Of a stretch of DNA of 12,477 nucleotides, positions 7,773 through 12,477 are shown one piece after another; position 1 is the first letter of the stretch; each line of letters opens with the position of its first letter. The notes beneath the pieces were generated by a model, which saw only the letters and a program-made list of their open reading frames with translations, searched no databases and was not told the origin of the DNA. Source of the DNA: Pavlovales sp. CCMP2436 (Eukaryota; Haptophyta; Pavlovophyceae; Pavlovales); assembly GCA_026770615.1 (NCBI GenBank), contig MU631398.1:227232-239708 (forward strand), written 5' to 3'. Both the position numbers and the translations under genes were made by a program.

Positions 7773-8687
7773 CTGCACGCGCGTCCACCGGAAGACGAAC
7801 GCGTGCGACTGGAAGTATGCTGCCATGGCTGGCTGGCTCGCGGCCCAGAGGTTGACGAAGAAGTAGCAGCAAAGCCACAGAAGCGGTAGCGTAGGCACGT
7901 TTTTGATCCGGTTGAAATCACGCTGAAATTTCTCGAGTACGGTGGGCGCAGTGGGCGCGGCTCACTTATTCTTGTGCACGATATTTTGCTCGCAGTTGCG
8001 CTGCACGTGCACGCTGCAGTCGTCGTTCTTGCTGCCGAGCGTCTCGGTGCAGGCCTGCTTCGATTTGTCGTTATCGTCTTGCTGCACGGACGCGATGCCG
8101 AGCTCTGGGAATTTGGGGTCAGGGATGGTGCGAACCCAGCGTGGCACTTTGCGCTCCGCCGTCGGAGTGCGCACGAAGCGGCCGGATGAAGGTTGGTTGC
8201 TCTTCAGCCGGAACGTCTGCGCCTTCCACCCCTTGAACTCGCGCGCCTTAAACTCGCGCGCCTCCTCCGCTGACGGCTTCGCTGCAGCAGCCGCCAGCTC
8301 CTCCTCCTCTTCATCCGTCATCACCGCATCCTCCTCGTCGTCGCCGACCACCTCCTCCTCGTCGTCATCGTGCTCCTCGTCGGCAGCGAGCGCAGCGGCG
8401 AGCGCGGCGGCGTTGCGCGCGTCGTCGTCGTCCTGGCTACTCTGCGTGTCCGACGCGTCATCTTCGGGCACGGCGAGTGGCCCGCGCCGGGCACCGGCCG
8501 TGCGCGGCTCGTCAGCCTCGGACTCGGGCTCGAGCGGCGGCGGCTCCTCGGGCGGCGGGTGCTGGCTGAAGAGGGTGACTGGGCGGTGTGATCTGCCGCC
8601 ACCACGGCCTCCAGCTCATCTTCACGCAGTGCCTCGCGCCACTTTCGTGTAATGTGGCACCGCGTGCTTAATGTGCCACATTAGGCT

Positions 8688-8735
8688 ATAATGTGGTATT
8701 AGAAAAATCTGTAATGTGGTAGTGGCTAGAAGTCC
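8688..8735 (-). repeat. Right terminal inverted repeat of the MULE
   Basis: Reverse complement of the left repeat. The TAATGTGG word occurs at 8689-8696 and 8712-8719 inside the repeat. Just inside it further copies appear at 8650-8657 and, as a small palindrome (TAATGTGCCACATTA), near 8669-8683. Right-end subterminal motifs are thus denser than left-end ones. Confidence 0.8.
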
Positions 8736-8893
8736 CGGTAAACGCAGGTTCTTTTCTGCGCGGCGCAGAAATAGACTCTCGCACGGACGTCGCCCGGGTA
8801 GCACGGCTGACGGACGGGCAGAGTTCGTTCGGGCGCCCGAGAACGTGGGACCCCGACGCCGCCGGGTCGCATTCAGGGCGGGAGCTCGAGGCA
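8736..8893 (+). promoter_or_regulatory. Short 5' flank of the GT-FkbM gene, squeezed against the MULE end
   Basis: Only 158 bp separate the MULE right TIR from the start codon. No TATA box is visible. An exact 17-bp palindrome, TTCTGCGC-G-GCGCAGAA, lies at 8754-8770. The reading frame of the downstream gene is open through this whole stretch, back to a TAG inside the TIR at about 8719-8721, though it has no ATG before 8894. It is therefore either a GC-rich 5' leader or the remnant of a longer N-terminus. Confidence 0.4.
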
Positions 8894-11494
8894 ATGAGGG
8901 CATTACCCGCGGCCGACGACCCTGACGCAACGGGGCCGGCACGGTCGCGGGCCTGGGTCTTCATCGGCCTCGGCACGCGCGGCGACGTGCAGCCGATGGC
9001 GGCACTCGCGCGCGGGGTGGCGGCCGCGGGCATGGGTGGCGTCCGCACATGCATCCTCGTCACGCACCGCGCTTACGGCACCTGCCTGCAAGACCACCTC
9101 GAGGGCGCGCGGGTGACACTCCGGCTGCTCGACAGCCCGCCCACGCCGGCCTGGGGTGGCGCCGACGCGGCCGCGCCGGCGGAGGCGGAGGCGAAGCTGC
9201 GGACCGAGCTCGCGTGCGCGTGTGCGGGTGCGGCTGGGATTGTCTTCTCGCTCTTCGCGCTCGAGGGCCACGTCCTCGCAGAGGCGCTTGGGGTCCCGGC
9301 GCTGGCGGTCTCGCCCTATCTGATTCCCTACGGACCGCCTGCCGACTTCGAGTCACGCCTTGCGGGCGCGCGCCCACTGCTGCACGCTGCGCTCCGCGCG
9401 TCGCCTACACCGGCCACCCCTGAGCCGGCCGCTGCCGCGTGCAGGGGTGAGCTTGCTGATCGCCTGAGCTGGGCGGAGGTGGAACACTGGGCGTGGCCAC
9501 TCTACGACGAGGCGCGCTGGGCCGGCTGGCGCGCGGGGCTCGGGCTGGGCTGCGCACCCGGGCTCACCTTGGAGGGAGCAGTCGCTCTGCCGCGGAGAGT
9601 GCACCTGGCCTACCTCCTCCCGAGCGTGCTTGTCCCGCGACCTGCGCATTGGCCGCGGACAGTCCGCGCCTTCGGCTACCTGCCACAAACTGGCGGCCGA
9701 CCGCACCTGCCTGGGCCGCGGCATACGCAGTTCTGCCCGGCCGCCTCCGCGGGTGAGCCGTGCGCCTGCGAGGACGGCCTCCGTATCTACGCGTCGCTGG
9801 GCTCGGCGCCGATGATTGGCGGGCTCGTCAGCGAGGCAGACCTGCGCGCCCTCGCCGCCGCCCTCGCCATCGCGTGCGCGCGGCTGGGCGGCTCTGCGCT
9901 GCTGCACTTGCCCCTCGGCTGCCCGCACGCGTGTGCGCTCCGAGCCGCTGCGGACGTGCGCGTGACCGTGCTTGAGGCTGACGACGTGCCGGTGCGCGCG
10001 CTGCTCGGCGCGGGGCACTTCAGCGTGACCGTGCACCACGCGGGCGCGGGCTCGACGGCGGACGCGCTCCTCAGCGGCGTGCCCGGAATCGTGTTGCCGC
10101 TGCAGTTCGATCAACACGCGTGGGCCGCGCGCGCGTGCGCACTTGGCTGCGCGCGTGAGGTGCGCCTCGAGCGGCTCGCCACGGCGCCCGAAGCGCTGGC
10201 GCAGGCGCTCGCGCAGCTCCTCGCGCCGGCGAGTGGGGCGCACGCCGCGTGCGCCGGCGTGGCGCGCGCGCTGCGCGAGGTGGCTCCGTGCGCGCTCGCG
10301 CCAAGCAGCAGCTGCGCGCGCGGGGAGGTGTGCGCGTGCGGCTGGCACCTGCTGCTTGCCCTCATCGAGGCGGAGCTCGGCAGGCCGCCGCTCGCCGCGC
10401 GCACGCCACCCGCCCACCCGGCCGCTGCGCGCGAGCCGCCAGCCGAGGCCGTCGCCATCCTCGCGTGCTCGGCGAGCGGGCTGCGGCTGCTCGCTGCCGC
10501 GCACGCCTGGCGCGACGGCGGCGCGGGCGCGGGTCCGCGCAAGCGCGCGCTCGAGCCCGGGGCCGAGGCTGCGCGCGAAGGGCCTGCGCCGCCCGCCTCC
10601 CCGCCCGCAGGTGGAGGCCGTGCTCGCGCGGGTGGACGCGCACGAGCCAACATCGAGCCGCCGCTGCCGCGCTGGCTGCGGCTGCCCGGTGGGCTGCGCG
10701 CGCGCGTGGCCGAGGCGGCGGAGGGCGAGCACATCGCGCGCGAGGTCTTCGCGCAGCGTTGCTACGAACGGAACGGCGTGGCGCTGCAGCCCCGGCCGGC
10801 GGACGAGGCGCAGCCACCGCTGGTCATCGATGTGGGCGCGCACGTCGGGATTTTCTCGCTGCGCGCGCTGACTGCCTTGCCGCACTGCCAACTGATTGCA
10901 GTCGAGCCGGCATCCCACACGTGCGAGCTTCTGCGCGAAAACCTCGAGGCCAACAGGCTGGCCGTGCGCGCGCGCGTCGTGTGCGCCGCGGCCAGGGCGC
11001 GCGCGGTAGGCAGCGCAGTGCTCCGCTTCTACCCCTTCTGCCCGTGCGTCTCAACCTGCCGACCGGCGGAGCGCGAGCGGGCGCAGCTCAACGTGCTGGC
11101 CCCCTGGCGGCTTGACGCGGCACTCGACGAACGGTGCGTCGTCACGAGCGTCTCCAAGCTCCTCGCCGACGAGCGCGCGCGCCGGGCGGCCGTGGCGGGG
11201 GGGACCTGCCACGCCGAGGCGTTGCTTGAGGTGCGGCTGCTCAAGGTCGACGTGGAGGGCGACGAGCTGGAGGTGCTCCGCGGCGTCGACGCGGCTGACT
11301 GGCCGTGCATCGAGCAGGTCGCCCTCGAGGTGCACGCGACCGGCGGCAGACTCGAGGCCGTGCTCGCGCTGCTTCACGAGGCCGGTTTCGCGCGCGTGAC
11401 ACCCACGCGCCACGCCGAGCTCGCCGCGCTCGGGCTGGACAACTGGCTAGTCCACGCGTGCAGAGGCGCAGCCGCGCCGGCGATGGAGGGCTAG
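8894..11494 (+). CDS. Two-domain enzyme: sterol-glucosyltransferase-like GT fused to FkbM methyltransferase, 866 aa
   Basis: The N-terminal half is a GT-B glycosyltransferase of the GT1/GT28 type seen in sterol glucosyltransferases and antibiotic GTs. GLGTRGDVQP at 25-34 is the acceptor-domain signature. IYASLGSAPMIG at about 299-310 opens the second Rossmann domain. VHHAGAGSTADALLSGVP at 380-397 with FDQ ending at 407 is the nucleotide-sugar site (family consensus H-x-G-G-A-G-T and D-Q). The second G of HHGGAG is alanine here. After a Pro/Ala/Gly/Arg-rich linker at about 505-620 comes an FkbM methyltransferase: VIDVGAHVGIFSL from 644 (SAM-binding motif I, D646), AVEPAS with E671, and LLKVDVEGDELEVLRG with D786 and E788. 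FkbM enzymes O-methylate sugars or polyketides. I infer transfer of a sugar and methylation of that sugar or its aglycone; substrates are unknown. No signal peptide or membrane segment is seen. Start: first ATG, 24 residues before the GT signature. No introns are needed, but an in-frame intron in the linker cannot be excluded. Confidence 0.85.
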   Translation: MRALPAADDPDATGPARSRAWVFIGLGTRGDVQPMAALARGVAAAGMGGVRTCILVTHRAYGTCLQDHLEGARVTLRLLDSPPTPAWGGADAAAPAEAEAKLRTELACACAGAAGIVFSLFALEGHVLAEALGVPALAVSPYLIPYGPPADFESRLAGARPLLHAALRASPTPATPEPAAAACRGELADRLSWAEVEHWAWPLYDEARWAGWRAGLGLGCAPGLTLEGAVALPRRVHLAYLLPSVLVPRPAHWPRTVRAFGYLPQTGGRPHLPGPRHTQFCPAASAGEPCACEDGLRIYASLGSAPMIGGLVSEADLRALAAALAIACARLGGSALLHLPLGCPHACALRAAADVRVTVLEADDVPVRALLGAGHFSVTVHHAGAGSTADALLSGVPGIVLPLQFDQHAWAARACALGCAREVRLERLATAPEALAQALAQLLAPASGAHAACAGVARALREVAPCALAPSSSCARGEVCACGWHLLLALIEAELGRPPLAARTPPAHPAAAREPPAEAVAILACSASGLRLLAAAHAWRDGGAGAGPRKRALEPGAEAAREGPAPPASPPAGGGRARAGGRARANIEPPLPRWLRLPGGLRARVAEAAEGEHIAREVFAQRCYERNGVALQPRPADEAQPPLVIDVGAHVGIFSLRALTALPHCQLIAVEPASHTCELLRENLEANRLAVRARVVCAAARARAVGSAVLRFYPFCPCVSTCRPAERERAQLNVLAPWRLDAALDERCVVTSVSKLLADERARRAAVAGGTCHAEALLEVRLLKVDVEGDELEVLRGVDAADWPCIEQVALEVHATGGRLEAVLALLHEAGFARVTPTRHAELAALGLDNWLVHACRGAAAPAMEG

Positions 11495-11512
11495 TTGTGC
11501 ATACAATATCTG

Positions 11513-11943
11513 GCGTAACTAACTTTTCGATACACATGTTCGACGAACAATATCTCAGTAAATGTGACTCGCTAGTAACTGTCCGGTGGCGATAGGTACC
11601 GACCAGTAAAGACCTACGCAGCTTGGGGCGTTAGTTATACAATAAACCGACGAATAGGGCCGGATGGGAAGCTTATTTCGCTTTCCTACCAAAGCTTGCC
11701 ATCGCTCAGAACTTCCCGTAACTTGTAGGTTTTTACTGTATTCCCGTGTTGTTCATTCCGAATTCCGGGTCTTTATCGGAGGTCAAGGTTCGCTAACGGT
11801 TTGTGGCTTTTTGCCCAACTGCTACAGGTAGCTATTTAAGCTGCGCCAGCAGACCGCCAGCTAGAGACCCCGGCAGATATTGTGTGTGTGTGTTAGACAG
11901 TGCAACTGACTTTTCGATACACATGTCGAAAAGTTAGTTACGC
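11513..11943. repeat. 431-bp segment bounded by a perfect 18-bp inverted repeat (MITE candidate)
   Basis: GCGTAACTAACTTTTCGA at 11513-11530 is the exact reverse complement of 11926-11943. The left copy and an internal copy (CAACTGACTTTTCGATACACATGT at 11903-11926, differing at one base within the shared core) also share the following TACACATGT. A second, inner inverted pair, ACAATATCTG (11503-11512) and CAGATATTGT (11874-11883), overlaps the left edge. The interior has no ORF of note. Flanks do not show a clear target duplication. Confidence 0.55.
11904..11939. repeat. Hairpin with 14-bp arms (13 paired) and 8-nt loop
   Basis: AACTGACTTTTCGA at 11904-11917 pairs with TCGAAAAGTTAGTT at 11926-11939, with one mismatch, around the loop TACACATG. 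It forms the right end of the 431-bp inverted-repeat segment. Confidence 0.65.
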
Positions 11944-12120
11944 TTTCGTTCGTTACGAATTTTGGTTAAAATTACCATTGAAGGGCCAAACAACGAGGCT
12001 CACTTTCTTAACACGACGGTTTCTTATTGCCCACGATCCCCTGTAGGTCCACGCTGCGCGGTTCGTCGACTACCGGCGTGCCGCCAAACCCATCATCTTA
12101 AATAGCTTTGAAAACCTATG

Positions 12121-12189
12121 GAATAGGCTCAAGGCTCTAGCCGTTAAGTATGTTATCAACCCTAGACGGCTAGACCCCTGAGCCTATTT
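12121..12189. repeat. Long imperfect hairpin, 24-bp arms with 21-nt loop
   Basis: Arm 12121-12144 and the reverse complement of 12166-12189 agree at 21 of 24 positions, sharing AATAGGCTCA and TCTAGCCGT. The loop is 12145-12165. It might be a remnant of a small inverted-repeat transposon or a transcribed stem-loop; nothing here decides between them. Confidence 0.55.
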
Positions 12190-12255
12190 AGCCAGCTTTC
12201 TGGCCTATCAAAAGGCTGCGTTCGGCACGCTGTAGCCGCACGCCCAATTTACAGT

Positions 12256-12315
12256 CAGACGGTCTGAAATGAACTGCATTCAGACGGTCTGGTTTCAACT
12301 GCATTCAGACGGTTT
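12256..12315 (+). promoter_or_regulatory. Three 25-bp-spaced copies of a palindrome upstream of an ATG
   Basis: CAGACGGTCTG at 12256-12266 and 12281-12291 are exact copies of an 11-bp palindrome. A third, CAGACGGTTT, starts at 12306. The starts are exactly 25 bp apart, and AACTGCATT precedes copies 2 and 3. Copies lie about 105-165 bp upstream of the putative start at 12421, as expected of dimeric transcription-factor sites. No binding factor can be named. Confidence 0.5.
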
Positions 12316-12383
12316 CTACACTTGCCGCAGCGCGTCTCCGCACTTGAACTTAGCCGCGCACGAGGCTTCGGAACCCGACAGCG

Positions 12384-12419
12384 GCACTCGACAGCGCACT
12401 CGACAGCGCACTCGACAGC
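12384..12419 (+). repeat. Three perfect 12-bp tandem repeats next to the start codon
   Basis: GCACTCGACAGC occurs at 12384-12395, 12396-12407 and 12408-12419, with a partial degenerate copy before them. The array ends one base before the ATG at 12421. It may be part of the 5' leader, or in-frame coding if the true start is upstream, since the frame is open through it. Confidence 0.8.
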
Positions 12420-12420
12420 T

Positions 12421-12477
12421 ATGGCGGCGGGCTCGGCGGGCTCGGCGGAGGCAGGCTCGGAGGCGGCGGACGCGGCA
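12421..12477 (+). CDS. Start of a probable gene, cut by the right window edge
   Basis: Nineteen codons are visible, MAAGSAGSAEAGSEAADAA, with strong GC bias at third positions like the host gene at 8894. The ATG is followed by G, a favourable context. Palindromic repeats upstream look promoter-like. The Ala/Gly/Ser-rich beginning tells nothing about function. It could equally be a GC-rich stretch that is not coding. Confidence 0.4.
   Translation, partial: MAAGSAGSAEAGSEAADAA

Larger units (their letters stand above)
6601..8640 (-). pseudogene. MULE transposase, C-terminal half with SWIM zinc finger, intron-containing
   Basis: Read on the minus strand: an acidic N-terminal segment (8471 to about 8260), a basic segment ending in TGA at 7962-7964, then the same frame continues as VLEKFQRDFNRIKN and NLWAASQPAMAAYF (7773-7940). 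GT-AG introns fit at 7772-7683 and 7453-7143, both in phase 0. Between them, GSDNNSLEGTNRTQK (near 7640-7675) matches the MULE TNNALE-F/N-R block that holds the catalytic glutamate. The last exon ends in CSCGKYYHYLVCEH (6764-6804), a SWIM finger (CxC...CxH), with stop at 6601-6603. Damage: the TGA at 7962, frameshifts near 7541-7553 and at about 6965, and probably another near 8560. The region with the first two catalytic aspartates is absent. The first codons lie just inside the right TIR. Confidence 0.66.
4892..8735. mobile_element. MULE-type DNA transposon, about 3.8 kb, decayed
   Basis: The two ends carry imperfect inverted repeats, and everything coding between them belongs to Mutator-like transposases: an N-terminal/first-aspartate part on the plus strand (4999-5813), and a later catalytic part with a SWIM zinc finger on the minus strand (6601-8640). 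MULEs move by cut-and-paste with a DDE transposase. Here the transposase is split between opposite strands and carries stop codons and frameshifts, so the copy is very unlikely to be autonomous. I could not find a convincing 8-11 bp target-site duplication; the outermost TIR bases are uncertain by several nucleotides. The centre (5814-6600) is AT-rich and non-coding. Confidence 0.75.
11495..12255. other. Intergenic region rich in inverted repeats, no protein gene seen
   Basis: Composition drops to balanced AT/GC right after the GT-FkbM stop codon. An AATAAA at 11641-11646 is about 147 nt beyond the stop and could be the polyadenylation signal. Besides the listed inverted repeats, 11606-11619 (CAGTAAAGACCTAC) is matched 13 of 14 in reverse complement near 11726-11739. 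A TG dinucleotide run sits at 11880-11892. Confidence 0.5.

Noticed and set aside
7962..7964. Short intron starting at AA|GTGAG that would bypass the TGA
   Set aside because: A donor-like GTGAG and a TTTCAG acceptor at about 7925 exist, but the frame is already continuous across the TGA without splicing, so a nonsense mutation is simpler. Not excluded.
4880..8745. Target-site duplication of the MULE
   Set aside because: Bases outside the TIRs were compared but no 8-11 bp direct match could be fixed; the TTTAC-GGG resemblance is inverted, so it belongs to the TIR rather than to a duplication.
9353..10918. 521-codon minus-strand ORF opposite the GT-FkbM gene
   Set aside because: Very GC-rich DNA leaves antisense frames open. 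The translation is Arg/Ala-rich without motifs, while the plus frame has two full sets of enzyme motifs.
12256..12419. CRISPR-like array
   Set aside because: Repeats are 11-12 bp, spacers in the first set are 14 bp and similar to each other, the second set has no spacers, and the context is eukaryotic.

Overview
The window looks like nuclear DNA of a GC-rich eukaryote, probably a unicellular alga or related protist. The coding islands are GC-rich and one of them uses spliceosomal-type introns (GT-AG). It also holds a phosphatase inhibitor-2 homologue, a MULE DNA transposon and a LINE carrying an OTU protease domain. No bacterial operon, Shine-Dalgarno site or CRISPR array was seen. A haptophyte- or pelagophyte-like alga is my guess and is not proven.

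Layout. 1-120: minus-strand scrap of an unknown ORF running off the left edge. 121-622: AT-richer spacer. 623-1123 (minus): protein phosphatase-1 inhibitor-2-like gene with an odd hydrophobic N-terminus. About 1190-3620 (plus): 5'-truncated, frameshifted LINE 3' half with RNase H, a zinc-knuckle-like C-terminal region and an OTU-type cysteine protease domain. About 3640-3790: (CGG)n low-complexity tract. 3791-4891: no recognisable gene, but a tRNA-like Pol III box A/B unit near 4394-4470. 4892-8735: a MULE DNA transposon with about 47-bp imperfect terminal inverted repeats. Its left half (plus strand) encodes the N-terminal and first-catalytic-Asp part of a transposase. Its right half (minus strand, with introns) encodes the later catalytic region and the SWIM zinc finger. 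Both halves are broken. 8894-11494 (plus): the best gene of the window, 866 aa, a sterol-glucosyltransferase-like GT fused to an FkbM methyltransferase. 11495-12420: non-coding, with a perfect 18-bp inverted-repeat pair, a long imperfect hairpin, 25-bp tandem palindromic repeats and 12-bp tandem repeats. 12421-12477: the first 19 codons of a probable gene leaving the right edge.

How it fits together. Two probable host genes and the start of a third are separated by transposon debris. The LINE 5' junction lies within roughly 100 bp of the inhibitor-2 start codon. The MULE right end lies about 160 bp upstream of the GT-FkbM start codon. Both insertions may therefore have altered promoters or 5' ends. 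The most interesting items are the GT-FkbM fusion, the MULE whose transposase halves face each other inside one TIR pair, and the RNase H plus OTU LINE. All family assignments come from motifs read by eye; no search was run.
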